Source: Accumulibacter sp.
Lineage (GTDB): Bacteria > Pseudomonadota > Gammaproteobacteria > Burkholderiales > Rhodocyclaceae
Length of the DNA stretch: 32,126 nucleotides
Direction of reading: 5' to 3'
Assembly (NCBI GenBank): GCA_017302455.1
Contig: JAFLDO010000049.1
Location: forward strand, 1 to 32,126
Shown: positions 6,985 to 16,090 of the stretch, in pieces
How positions within the stretch are numbered: the first letter of the stretch is position 1
Layout: every line of letters starts with the position of its first letter
Notes under the pieces: model-generated
The model's database searches: none
Seen by the model: only the letters and a program-made list of their open reading frames with translations
What the model was told of the DNA's origin: nothing
Translations under genes and position numbers: made by a program

Positions 6985-8557
6985 CGCCGGGAGACTCCTC
7001 GATCGGAAGAAATACTTTGAACACGCCGTGATCGGCCACCTCGGCCAGCAGACTGCCGCCGTGTGCCTCGATGATGGCCCGGCTGATGGCCAGGCCAAGT
7101 CCCATGCCGCTTGCTTTCGACGTGTGAAACGCTTCGAACAGATGTTCCACCATTTCCTCCGTGACGCCCGGGCCGCTGTCCTCGACGGTGATGCAGACCC
7201 GTCCAGCGCTTTCCAGATGTGTTGAAACACGCACCTGCCGCTCTGCCTCGGGTCGTTCGGCAGCCGCCTCGAAGGCGTTGGCGAGTAGGTTGCGCAAAAC
7301 CACTTCGAGCTGCAGTCGATCCGCCCACAGCGCGCAGGGCGGCGCCGGATGGAGCACCAAGGCGATGCCCTGTTGCTTCGCCTGCGCGGACAAACGCGAT
7401 GCCGCCAGGGAGAGGAGCTCACGCAGCCAGATCCGTTCGAGGCGGGTCGTTCCCGTGCGAAAGAAATCGCGCAGGCGACTGACCACGTCGGCCGCGCGCT
7501 GGGATTCCGCCTCCACGCGAGCGATCACATCGCGCAGCCGTTCGCCGGTTTCACCGGCAGCGAGCAAATGCTGACCCGCCCTGGCGTACATCAGCAGTGC
7601 GGTCAGCGGCTGATGCAGTTCGTGCGACAGGGCGCCGGCCATCTCGCCGGCAGCCGCGAGGCGCAGCGTCTGCTGCAGTTCGGCACCCAGCCGCTGCTTC
7701 TCATCGACCACCACGCCGATGAAGAATCCCGACAAGGCGAGAACCATCACCAGCACTTCCAGTTCGAGCACATTGATAGCGGAAAGACCGAGCAAGCGCG
7801 CCGCCGCGATGACGCCAAGCTGCGTCAGCCCAACGGTGAGCACGGCTCCGGCCAGGCCTTGCCTGGCGGCTGCCCAGGCGATGGGCAAGAAAAGTACGGA
7901 GAAGTACTTGAACTCCGTCATCTCGCCAGTGAAAAAGGTGAACGCTAGAACGCTGCCGGTGGCCACCAGGCTCAACGACTCCTGGCCAAGCAATAGCGGG
8001 CGTAGGCGGGCGCGCCCGCGCGCATCCATGATCATCGCCAACAGTGGCATGAACACCAGGACGCTGCCGAGCTGGCCGAGCCAGTGATGTACCAGTGACT
8101 CGGCTGCTGCCTCGGGCGGCAGAAAGCGGGTGAGCAGCAAGCCGGCAATGAAGGCCAGGCTATTGAACAGGGTACCGATGACCACGATCGAGACCCAGGT
8201 GATCAGGCCGCGCCGATCGGCAAACACCCCCTTGCGGTTCAGCCGGCGGCGCATGACCTCCGCAATCGCCCAATCGCCGGCAGCCAGTTGAATCGCCAGG
8301 CCGGCGCCAAGTTGCCAGGGCAGCGACAGATCACGCAGCCAGCCATCGGCCGCCAGGATCGCCAGCGCCAGCAGTGGCGCGGCCCTCCCACCATAGCGCA
8401 CGAGACACAGCAGGCCGAGCGCCGGTGCCGGACTCCAGGGCGTGATGGCGAGGCCGTGCAGTGGATGGCTCTGGCTGGTCCAGTCGAGCGCAATGTAGCC
8501 CAGCAAGAGCAGCAGAGCAGCCTGCCAACCAAGAGGCCGGATCGCCGACTTTGGCAT
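6974..8557 (-). CDS. MASE1-type membrane histidine kinase
   Basis: This 527-residue kinase has an N-terminal multi-helix membrane region (about 10-285) that resembles the MASE1 sensor domain. The HisKA segment AGEMAGALSHELHQPLTALL carries the phosphorylated His312. The catalytic domain shows the N box LRNLLANAFEAA (about 421-432), G1 DSGPGV (460-465) and G2 GMGLGLA (484-490). The SHELHQPL form is typical of kinases paired with FixJ-like regulators, and the regulator follows with an 11-bp overlap. There is no PAS or haem-binding domain, so it senses through the membrane helices. The signal is unknown. The ribosome-binding site before ATG 8557 is weak. Confidence 0.9.
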   Translation of the reverse strand: MPKSAIRPLGWQAALLLLLGYIALDWTSQSHPLHGLAITPWSPAPALGLLCLVRYGGRAAPLLALAILAADGWLRDLSLPWQLGAGLAIQLAAGDWAIAEVMRRRLNRKGVFADRRGLITWVSIVVIGTLFNSLAFIAGLLLTRFLPPEAAAESLVHHWLGQLGSVLVFMPLLAMIMDARGRARLRPLLLGQESLSLVATGSVLAFTFFTGEMTEFKYFSVLFLPIAWAAARQGLAGAVLTVGLTQLGVIAAARLLGLSAINVLELEVLVMVLALSGFFIGVVVDEKQRLGAELQQTLRLAAAGEMAGALSHELHQPLTALLMYARAGQHLLAAGETGERLRDVIARVEAESQRAADVVSRLRDFFRTGTTRLERIWLRELLSLAASRLSAQAKQQGIALVLHPAPPCALWADRLQLEVVLRNLLANAFEAAAERPEAERQVRVSTHLESAGRVCITVEDSGPGVTEEMVEHLFEAFHTSKASGMGLGLAISRAIIEAHGGSLLAEVADHGVFKVFLPIEESPGDGT

Positions 8558-8628
8558 GAGTGACCGTTGGGAGTTGATCGAGCCACCATTATGCCCGTGC
8601 CCGGCATTCCCGACATGGGTTGAATTGC

Positions 8629-8645
8629 GTAAGTGTTTCCCTTAC
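8629..8645. promoter_or_regulatory. 17-bp dyad, candidate regulator site 1
   Basis: GTAAGTGTTTCCCTTAC is an imperfect palindrome whose 5-bp ends are perfect (GTAAG/CTTAC). It matches the dyad at 8704-8720 at 12 of 17 positions. It lies between the divergent kinase gene and pstS, about 70 bp before the kinase start. Confidence 0.5.
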
Positions 8646-8703
8646 CAACGCCCCGAATGCGCTCCCTTGGACGCCTCGACGGGCCTCTCGGTGTGCTCGC
8701 CGA

Positions 8704-8720
8704 CTAGGGGTATCCCTTAG
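8704..8720. promoter_or_regulatory. 17-bp dyad, candidate regulator site 2
   Basis: CTAGGGGTATCCCTTAG is an imperfect palindrome sharing TATCCCTTA-like sequence with the dyad 75 bp away. It lies 104 bp before pstS. The pair fits a NarL/FixJ-type regulator acting in the divergent intergenic region. Confidence 0.5.
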
Positions 8721-8823
8721 GTTCGCGCCCCAATTTACAGGGTCGCTGGAGCGCCCTACGATGACTCATCCTGTCAGCAGCAGGTGAATCGTTTCCCACC
8801 TGAAATCACTCGGAGAATCTCAG

Positions 8824-9699
8824 ATGACCTCTCGCTCAATGTTGCGCCAACTGGCTGTCCTTACCATCGGCGCGGTGGCCGCCACCGGCGCTTCCGCCAG
8901 AACCGAGATCCAGAACAAAGGCTCGGACACCCTCGTCAATGCCGCCCAGTCGCTGGCCGAGCAGTACGGCAAGATCAATCCCAAGGTGGCGGTGGCGGTC
9001 TCCGGCGGCGGTTCGGGTACCGGCATTGCCGCGATGATCAACGGCACCGTCGACATCGCCAACTCCAGCCGCAAGATGTCCGAGAAGGAGATCAAGGAGG
9101 CGCAGGCGAAGGGTCGGCAACCGGTCGAGCACATCATTGGCTACGACGCGCTCGCCATCTTCGTCAACAAGAAATTCCCGGCAGACTCGATCACGGTTAC
9201 CGATCTCGCCAAGATCTACGGCCGCGACGGCGGCGCCAGCAAGTGGAGCGATCTGGGAATCACCATTCCGGGGTGCAAGGGCGAGATCGTCGTCGTCAGT
9301 CGGCAGAACAACTCCGGTACCTACGCCTATTTCAAGGAAGCGGTGCTCGGTGAGAAAGGCAAGTTCCGTCAGGGAACACTGGACATGCACGGTTCCAAGG
9401 ACGTTGCCGACCTCGTCGAGAAGACGCCGTGTGCGATCGGCTACAGCGGCCTGGCGTACGTTACCGACCACATGAAGGCCCTCTGCGTCGCTCCGTCAGC
9501 CGGCAAACCCTGCGTCAAGCCCACCGAGCAGACCGCTTTCGACGGCACCTATCCGATCTCCCGGCCGCTGTTCATGTACACCAACGGCGAGCCGACTGGC
9601 GAGGTGAAGAAATACATGGACTGGATCAAGAGCAACACCGGCCAGTGCATCATCGAGAAGGAAGGCTACGCACCGATCAAGAAGGTCACCTGCAAATAA
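8824..9699 (+). CDS. pstS: Periplasmic phosphate-binding protein PstS
   Basis: This 291-residue substrate-binding protein has a signal peptide (about 1-25, cleaved after ASA). The mature part begins RTEIQNKGSDTLVN and shows phosphate-site loops typical of the PstS family: GSDT, SGGGSGTGIAAM and SRQNNSGTYAYF. It captures phosphate for the PstCAB permease encoded downstream. GGAG lies about 8 bases before the ATG. Only a half-match to a Pho box (CTGTCAG, near 8771) is visible upstream, so PhoB control is not demonstrated. A hairpin after the stop may let pstS mRNA exceed the rest of the operon. Confidence 0.92.
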   Translation: MTSRSMLRQLAVLTIGAVAATGASARTEIQNKGSDTLVNAAQSLAEQYGKINPKVAVAVSGGGSGTGIAAMINGTVDIANSSRKMSEKEIKEAQAKGRQPVEHIIGYDALAIFVNKKFPADSITVTDLAKIYGRDGGASKWSDLGITIPGCKGEIVVVSRQNNSGTYAYFKEAVLGEKGKFRQGTLDMHGSKDVADLVEKTPCAIGYSGLAYVTDHMKALCVAPSAGKPCVKPTEQTAFDGTYPISRPLFMYTNGEPTGEVKKYMDWIKSNTGQCIIEKEGYAPIKKVTCK

Positions 9700-9707
9700 G
9701 CCGCTTG

Positions 9708-9731
9708 CGGTGGGGCGCCGGCACGCCACCG
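9708..9731 (+). terminator. Hairpin between pstS and the PhoU fusion gene
   Basis: CGGTGG (9708-9713) pairs with CCACCG (9726-9731) in the 79-bp gap after pstS. There is no T-run, so it is more likely an attenuator or an mRNA 3'-end stabiliser, as often found after binding-protein genes, than a full terminator. Confidence 0.4.
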
Positions 9732-9778
9732 GTACCACACCCAAGCCCGTGTTCCTGCGCCTGAGGAAGAAACCAGCG

Positions 9779-10843
9779 ATGAGTCATTACGAAGAACGTC
9801 TCGAAAGAGATCTGTCCCAGATCAAGCAACAAGTCGCCCTGCTCGCCGGACTCGTCGAGAAGGCCCTCGACGATGCCGTGCACGCGCTGCTGGCCGACGA
9901 CGACAAGCTGGCCTACGCCACGGTTCTCGCCGACAACCGGATCAACGCCGTCAGCAACGAGCTGGATCGCCTGCGCATGGCCTTCATCGGCGTGCATCTG
10001 CCGACCGGGAGTCACCTGCGTCTGATGGCGGCCGTCGTCCATACCAATGTCGCTCTCGAGCGCATCGGCGACTATGCGGTGACGATCTGCCGCGAGGCAG
10101 TTCAGGTCCCCCGCCCGCCACAGGGGCTGCTACTGCGCGAGGTCGAGTTGATGGCCGGCGAGTCGCGGCAGATGCTGAAGCAGGCGGTCGATGCCTTCCT
10201 CGAAGGCAACGCCGACAAGGCCAGGGCGACAATGGTGATCGCCGATCAGGTCGAGCGGACCTTTGACATGGCCTTCGACGACCTGAGCGGTGCCGGCGGT
10301 AGTACCAGCGTCAAGGATCTCTTCGCCTTCCTGTCGGTCTTCAATGCGCTCGAACGGGTTTCCGATCAGGCGAAAAACATCTGCGAAGACACGGTCTTCG
10401 CGGTCACCGGCCAGCCCAAGGGGCCGAAGTTCTTCCGCATCCTCTTTGTCGACGAGGACAACACCCTGCTCGGCCCGATCGCCGAGGCGATTGCGCGCAA
10501 GAATTTTCCGGAAGTTGGCGAATATCACAGTCGCGGCCGGACCGCCGGTGTCAGCGATCCCCAGTCGATTGGCTTGCTGCAGGATCTGGGAATCGACCTC
10601 GCCAACCACCAGCCGCAAGCGATTCCGGCGCACCATCAGGAGTTCGCTACTTTCCAGATCATCGTCAGCCTGCAGGGGCCGGTCAAGTCCTACGTCGAGC
10701 AGATTCCCTTCCATACCGTGGCGCTCGAGTGGGACGTCGCCGGAGCCGGTAGCGCGCCGCCTGATCTACGGCTTCTCGCTCGGGAGATCGCCCTGCAGGT
10801 CAGCAATCTGATGACGGTGTTGCGTGGCCAGGAGGCCCACTGA
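9779..10843 (+). CDS. phoU: PhoU domain protein fused to a degenerate LMW-phosphatase-like domain
   Basis: This 354-residue protein has two PhoU helical repeats (about 1-215), recognisable by MSHYEERLERDLSQIKQQV, the repeated 'ALERIGDYA' / 'ALERVSDQAKNICED' signatures and an acidic surface. PhoU modulates Pst transport and phosphate signalling by contacting PstB and the sensor kinase. Residues 217-320 add a domain starting FRILFVDEDNTLLGPIAEAI, which aligns with the low-molecular-weight phosphotyrosine phosphatase/arsenate reductase fold. The catalytic CX5R loop is lost: Cys is Asp225, Arg is Leu231 and the following Ser is Gly232. It is therefore probably a binding rather than catalytic domain. 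GAGGA precedes ATG 9779. The gene sits between pstS and pstC instead of the usual end of the operon. Confidence 0.85.
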   Translation: MSHYEERLERDLSQIKQQVALLAGLVEKALDDAVHALLADDDKLAYATVLADNRINAVSNELDRLRMAFIGVHLPTGSHLRLMAAVVHTNVALERIGDYAVTICREAVQVPRPPQGLLLREVELMAGESRQMLKQAVDAFLEGNADKARATMVIADQVERTFDMAFDDLSGAGGSTSVKDLFAFLSVFNALERVSDQAKNICEDTVFAVTGQPKGPKFFRILFVDEDNTLLGPIAEAIARKNFPEVGEYHSRGRTAGVSDPQSIGLLQDLGIDLANHQPQAIPAHHQEFATFQIIVSLQGPVKSYVEQIPFHTVALEWDVAGAGSAPPDLRLLAREIALQVSNLMTVLRGQEAH

Positions 10844-10844
10844 G

Positions 10845-11795
10845 ATGAGCACCTCTACGCAGGCGTTACGCAACCGCGCCACCGACGCCCGCGCGGCCGA
10901 GGATTTCGACCGCCGTGATCCCGACTGGTACGTCGACAAGCTGCTTGCCGGCATCGTCTTCGTCTGCGGCATCTCGGCCATCCTCTTCGTGCTCGGTATC
11001 TTCTTCTTCGTCACCAAGGAAGGAATCGGCTTCGTCTTCGAGAAGATGGACTTCCGCGAGTTCTTCCTGACCCCTTACTGGTCGCCCAGCGACGCCGAGG
11101 ATCCGGAGTACGGCATCCTCGCACTGATGGCCGGCACGGCCAGCGTCACCGGGCTGGCGATGCTGGTCGCGGTGCCGTTCTCGCTCGGTGCCGCCATCTT
11201 CATTGCCGAGTTTGCCAGCGGCAAGACGCGCGAAGTGCTCAAGGTGCTGGTCGAACTGCTGGCCGCGATCCCGTCGGTGGTCTGGGGCTTCATCGGTCTG
11301 GTGATCATGAATCCGCTGCTCATCAAGTGGTTCGACATTCCGGTCGGCCTCTGCGTGCTCAACGCCGGCATCATCCTCGGCCTGATGGCGGCGCCGATCA
11401 TGACGTCGATCGCCGAGGATGCCCTGAAGGCCGTTCCCGACCGCTATCGCGAGGCCGCCGAAGCAATGGGCGCGACTCGCTGGCAGGTGATCTACAAGGT
11501 GGTGCTGCCGGCGGCGAAGAACGGCCTGCTCGGCGGCGTGCTGCTCGGGGTCGGTCGTGGCTTCGGGGAAACGATGGCGGTGCTGATGGCCACGGGCCAT
11601 GCGGTGAACATCCCGGACAGCATCTTCGACTCGGTGCGTGCGCTCACCGCGACAATCGCCGCCGAACTCGGTGAGGCGGTCGTCGGCGGCGAGCACTACC
11701 AGGTGCTGTTCACCATCGGCATCTTCCTCTTCCTCGTCACTTTCATCATCAATCTGAGCGCCGATCTCATCGTGCGCGGCATACGCAAGGGGTAA
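10845..11795 (+). CDS. pstC: Phosphate ABC transporter permease PstC
   Basis: This 316-residue permease has six predicted membrane helices and the MetI-type coupling segment (EDALKAVPDRYREAAEAMGA, then TRWQVIYKVVLPAAKNGLL) that docks onto the ATPase. PstC pairs with PstA to form the phosphate channel. ATG 10845 lies 1 bp after the PhoU fusion stop, with GGAGG nine bases upstream. The hydrophilic N-terminal tail (about 1-35) is typical. Confidence 0.92.
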   Translation: MSTSTQALRNRATDARAAEDFDRRDPDWYVDKLLAGIVFVCGISAILFVLGIFFFVTKEGIGFVFEKMDFREFFLTPYWSPSDAEDPEYGILALMAGTASVTGLAMLVAVPFSLGAAIFIAEFASGKTREVLKVLVELLAAIPSVVWGFIGLVIMNPLLIKWFDIPVGLCVLNAGIILGLMAAPIMTSIAEDALKAVPDRYREAAEAMGATRWQVIYKVVLPAAKNGLLGGVLLGVGRGFGETMAVLMATGHAVNIPDSIFDSVRALTATIAAELGEAVVGGEHYQVLFTIGIFLFLVTFIINLSADLIVRGIRKG

Positions 11796-11798
11796 GCC

Positions 11799-12689
11799 AT
11801 GGCCACCGCCAATCCAACGATGTTTCAGGCCAGCGACCTGAACCAGCACAACGAGCGCGTGCAGAGACGCTATCGACTGCTCTTCGGGCTGATGACTCTG
11901 CTTCTGATCACCCCCGTGATGCTGATCCTCGGCACGCTGGTGGTGAAGGGCGGCGCCGCGATTTCCTGGGAGTTCCTGCTCACGGCGCCGACCGACGGCA
12001 TGCGCACGGGCGGCCTCTTTCCGGCGCTGCTCGGGACCATCTGGCTGGTGACGGTCGCGCTGATCCTGTCGGTGCCGATCGGCATCTTCGCGGCGATCTA
12101 CCTCAGCGAGTACGCCGGTGACAACTGGTTCACCCGGACGATCAACCTGGCGATCATCAATCTCGCCGGCGTTCCGTCGATCGTCCATGCCCTGTTCGGG
12201 CTCGGCGCCTTCGTCCTCTTCTTCAAGTTCGGCACCAGCATCCTGGCCGCCAGCCTGACGCTCGCGGTGATGACCATGCCGGTGGTCATCGTTGCCACGC
12301 GCGAATCGCTGCAGGCGGTGCCGCAGGCCTTTCGCGAAGCCTGCTGGAACATGGGGGCGACGCGCTGGCAAACGATCCGCCGCGTGGTCCTGCCGAACTC
12401 GATCACCGGCATCCTTACCGGGGTCATTCTCGAGGTCTCGCGAACGGCCGGCGAAACGGCGCCGATCATGTTCACCGGTGCCGTCTTCTTTACGCCGTTC
12501 CTGCCGCAAAGCGTCTTCGATCAGACGATGGCTCTGTCCCTGCACCTGTTCGTCGCGGCGACGCAGGTGCCTGAGATCGCCGAACACGTCCCCTTCGGCA
12601 TCGCGTTGGTGCTGATCGGTCTGGTCCTGACCATGAACAGCGTCTCGATCGCTTTCCGCATGTGGCTGAGGGGGAAAAAGAAATGGTGA
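11799..12689 (+). CDS. pstA: Phosphate ABC transporter permease PstA
   Basis: This 296-residue membrane protein has about six helices and the EAA-type loop ESLQAVPQAFREACWNMGAT followed by RWQTIRRVVLPNSITGIL. It is the partner of PstC. The start lies 3 bp after the pstC stop and the end overlaps the first pstB by 7 bases, so the block is tightly coupled. Nothing unusual is seen in the sequence. Confidence 0.92.
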   Translation: MATANPTMFQASDLNQHNERVQRRYRLLFGLMTLLLITPVMLILGTLVVKGGAAISWEFLLTAPTDGMRTGGLFPALLGTIWLVTVALILSVPIGIFAAIYLSEYAGDNWFTRTINLAIINLAGVPSIVHALFGLGAFVLFFKFGTSILAASLTLAVMTMPVVIVATRESLQAVPQAFREACWNMGATRWQTIRRVVLPNSITGILTGVILEVSRTAGETAPIMFTGAVFFTPFLPQSVFDQTMALSLHLFVAATQVPEIAEHVPFGIALVLIGLVLTMNSVSIAFRMWLRGKKKW

Positions 12690-13495
12690 GTTCAAGCGCA
12701 GCGGCGGTGGCCAGCGACACCGTGGCACCGGCCGACAACTTCCCGCACAAGCTCGAGATCAAGAACCTGACCATCCGCTATGGCAACGCGGTGGCGCTGC
12801 GAGGAGTCAATCTGGCCGTCCGCGAGCACGAGATCTTCGGCATCATCGGTCCGGCCAACGCCGGCAAGACCTCACTGCTCAAGGCGATCAACCGGATGGA
12901 TGTATTCACCTCGGGGATGAAGGTGGACGGCGAGATCCGTTTCAACGGTCGCGATACGAGTCGATTGAAAAACATCTATGCCCTGCGCAGCCGCATCGGT
13001 GTCGTCTTTCCGCTGCCGGTGGGTCTGCCGATGACGGTATACGACAACGTGGCCCTGTCGCCCCGGCTGCGCGGGATCAACAACAAGGCGGACCTGGACG
13101 TCATCGTGCAGCGTTGTCTGACCCGCGCGGCCCTCTGGGACGAAGTCAAGGATCGCTTGCAGGCTCTTGGCAGCCTGCTGTCGGGTGGTCAACAGCAGCG
13201 CCTGACGATCGCCAGAGCGCTGTCGCAGGAACCCGATCTGTTGATGCTCGACGAGTTCTCGATCGCCGTCGATCCAGTCACCACGATGCGCATCGAGGAC
13301 GTTCTCAAGGAGTTGCGCCAGGAAGTGACGATTCTCCTGGTCACCAATCTGGTGCAGCAGGCCCGGCGCCTCGCCGATCGAACCGCCTTCTTTCTCAACG
13401 GCGAATGTGTCGAGGTGGGCGTCACCGAAGACCTGTTCACCGGCGAGGTCAAAGACCAGAGGACGCGCGACTACGTCGAGGGAAGATTCGGCTAG
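12683..13495 (+). CDS. pstB: Phosphate ABC transporter ATPase PstB, copy 1 (divergent)
   Basis: This 270-residue ABC ATPase belongs to the PstB family but has unusual active-site residues. It keeps a usable Walker A (GPANAGKT, 56-63), Walker B LLMLDE (Asp190, Glu191) and a perfect signature LSGGQQQR (166-173). The Q-loop glutamine is replaced by proline (VVFPLPVG, Pro110; normally VFQxPN), the switch histidine is replaced (VTNLVQQA; normally VTHNMQQA), and the D-loop reads SIAVDP instead of SALDP. Its own nucleotide site should therefore be poor in hydrolysis, while its signature can complete the site of a partner. The second PstB, encoded next, has exactly the opposite pattern. ATG 12683 lies inside the end of pstA. 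Confidence 0.88.
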   Translation: MVSSSAAAVASDTVAPADNFPHKLEIKNLTIRYGNAVALRGVNLAVREHEIFGIIGPANAGKTSLLKAINRMDVFTSGMKVDGEIRFNGRDTSRLKNIYALRSRIGVVFPLPVGLPMTVYDNVALSPRLRGINNKADLDVIVQRCLTRAALWDEVKDRLQALGSLLSGGQQQRLTIARALSQEPDLLMLDEFSIAVDPVTTMRIEDVLKELRQEVTILLVTNLVQQARRLADRTAFFLNGECVEVGVTEDLFTGEVKDQRTRDYVEGRFG

Positions 13496-13579
13496 CCCGA
13501 CGGCGCCGGCGGGCAAGCAGCGCACACGCGCCGGCTCCCCCGGCGATTTCAGAATTGCCTACCAAGGACATGATCCACT

Positions 13580-14386
<807 letters not shown>

Positions 14387-14597
14387 ACGATCGTGGTACC
14401 CGGCGAGGCCACGCTCGCGCGCTACGGCGCAACGCCAAGGATGGTGACCTGACCGAGATGGTGCGGTGATCCTCGGAGGAAGGGCAGCGTTCCCGGAAAC
14501 GGTACGGCGGGGGGTGGCGACGACGATCGCCGCCGCGGTGCGGGCGGCTCCCCGTGCAACCCCCTGCGCTCGTCGGCGCTACGCGGGCGTGCGCGAC

Positions 14598-15044
14598 TCA
14601 ATCCCGATGCTCGCGCGCGTGCGGTTTCTCTCTGGTCAGGTGCTGCAGGATGCCCAGCAGGCCCGCGCTGGTCAGGCCGAGCATCAGGATGCCATTGAGT
14701 GCCTCGAGCGGACCAAGGAGTTTCCAGTCGGCACTCATGACCACGTCGCCATAGCCGAGCGAGGTGAAATTGACTCCCGAGTGGTATACGGCCTGATGGA
14801 AAGCGGTGAACGCCCCGAGCCAGAAGAACAGGGTGCCCCACAGCATGATCTGCAGGAAATTGCCGAGCATCATGATCACCATCGCCATCAACAGCGTGCG
14901 AATTCCCGCCAGCAGTGTAATGCCGGATCCCGGTTCGCCCGAATGACGCATGGCGTGGAGGACGCTCCAGAGAGTGAAGGTGACCTGCAGGATCAGACAC
15001 CCCATCATGATCAGCAAGCCGATCGCCAGATTGATCAAGGTCAT
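14598..15044 (-). CDS. Two-TM potassium-channel-like protein
   Basis: This 148-residue membrane protein has two N-terminal hydrophobic helices (about 5-25 and 45-75) and a pore region with selectivity filter SLGYGD (TVGYGD in classical K+ channels), followed by a last helix. It matches the Ion_trans_2 fold. GGAGGT precedes the ATG at 15044 by a good distance, supporting this start over a longer upstream frame. It is the last gene of the minus-strand efflux operon, 14 bp after the DUF2955 gene. It lacks an RCK/TrkA-N regulatory domain. A role in balancing charge or osmotic effects of the efflux operon is speculation. Confidence 0.8.
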   Translation of the reverse strand: MTLINLAIGLLIMMGCLILQVTFTLWSVLHAMRHSGEPGSGITLLAGIRTLLMAMVIMMLGNFLQIMLWGTLFFWLGAFTAFHQAVYHSGVNFTSLGYGDVVMSADWKLLGPLEALNGILMLGLTSAGLLGILQHLTREKPHAREHRD

Positions 15045-15058
15045 GCCGCTTACCTCCA

Positions 15059-16083
15059 TCAGCCGTTGTGAAAAAACAGGGCTTCGCTTGTCGACGCGCG
15101 CCAGCGTTCGAGCAACCATACCGTAGCCCAAGCGTAGAGCGCGACGCCGACGAACAGGCCGACACGAACGGCGGACGCTGCGAGCACACCCGTGCCGTCG
15201 GCACTGTCCTCGATCGCCGGCCCGAGCAGAATCAGCATGGTCACCAGGGCATCGCTCCAGAAAACGGGCGGGAGAAGCGTGCGCCTGACTCTGAAGAGCC
15301 GTGCGCCAGCCCACAGGGCAGCCGCCATCATCCACAGCATCAGCATCCACAGGCTGGGCCAGAGCGACAGGCCTAACCAGACGGCCAGGGCCATCGCCGC
15401 CCCCATCAGGGTTGATCCCACCAGTTCGCGCCCGGCCGAACGCGTGTCGGTCGAACCGCCTGCTGGCCAAGAGCAGCGGCTTTCATGATCGCCGCCAGAT
15501 AGAACGAGGGGTCGGTGAGCGCCAGAACGAACACCGGCATCACCACCAGCGTGCCGCGGAGCGCGATCCAGCTCGCCGTCTCGCGGCTGGGGGGCGATGC
15601 CTTGGCCGCCTTTGCAGCCGCAGCGTCGGGAAAAAAGGCATGCGAAAAGCCGCTGACCAGGCTGCCGACGGCGATCCCGACGGCGATGGTCATGCTGATG
15701 ATCGTGACCAGCGCCTGCTCGGCCACCCCGGCGACCGGGATCAGCGTGAACGCGACGACCAGAAGCATGGTCAGCGGGTTGCCGGTGCGAATCCCGAAGA
15801 AGAACAGCGCGTAAAGGATCGCGCCGGTCAGCAAGATTCCGGCCAGGGCGTAGTTTTCCAGCAGGGGGACCATCAGCACCCCCGTTACCAACAGCCCGGC
15901 GAGCAGCAGGGCCATGGCCGCCGCCTTGACCGGCGGGATTGGCGGACCCGGCTTGCACAAGAGCATCATGGCCATCAGGCAGACCACGTGGGGCATCTGC
16001 AGCGCGAAGCCGTAGGCGAACAGCACGGCCAGGCCGAGGCCGATCGCCAGCCGCAGGACCGCCTTGTCCGCCGGGGCGATCAT
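15059..16083 (-). pseudogene. DUF2955/FUSC-like inner-membrane efflux protein, frameshifted
   Basis: The reading frame from ATG 16083 gives a multi-helix membrane protein (MIAPADKAVLRLAIG onward, then MLLVVAFTLIPVAG) to residue about 207, then breaks near 15466. The continuation, GGSTDTRSAGRELVGSTLMG to the end at 15059, lies in another frame and has further membrane helices. A single missing G in the run after CAGCAG would restore one protein of about 340 residues. Such proteins form the inner-membrane pump of FUSC/AaeB-type efflux with HlyD-like adaptors, matching the next gene upstream. The defect may be a real mutation, an assembly error or slippage. The start lies 7 bp after the HlyD gene's stop. 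Confidence 0.75.
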
Positions 16084-16090
16084 GGTCCGC

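Noticed and set aside
8765-8795. Pho box upstream of pstS
   Set aside because: One half-site-like CTGTCAG is present, but the second 11-bp-spaced repeat does not match, so PhoB binding cannot be supported from sequence.
10866-12728. A 620-codon open frame antisense to pstC and pstA
   Set aside because: The composition is extremely His/Asp/Arg/Glu-rich, the mirror of membrane-protein codons, and there is no domain. It is a shadow of the two permease genes.
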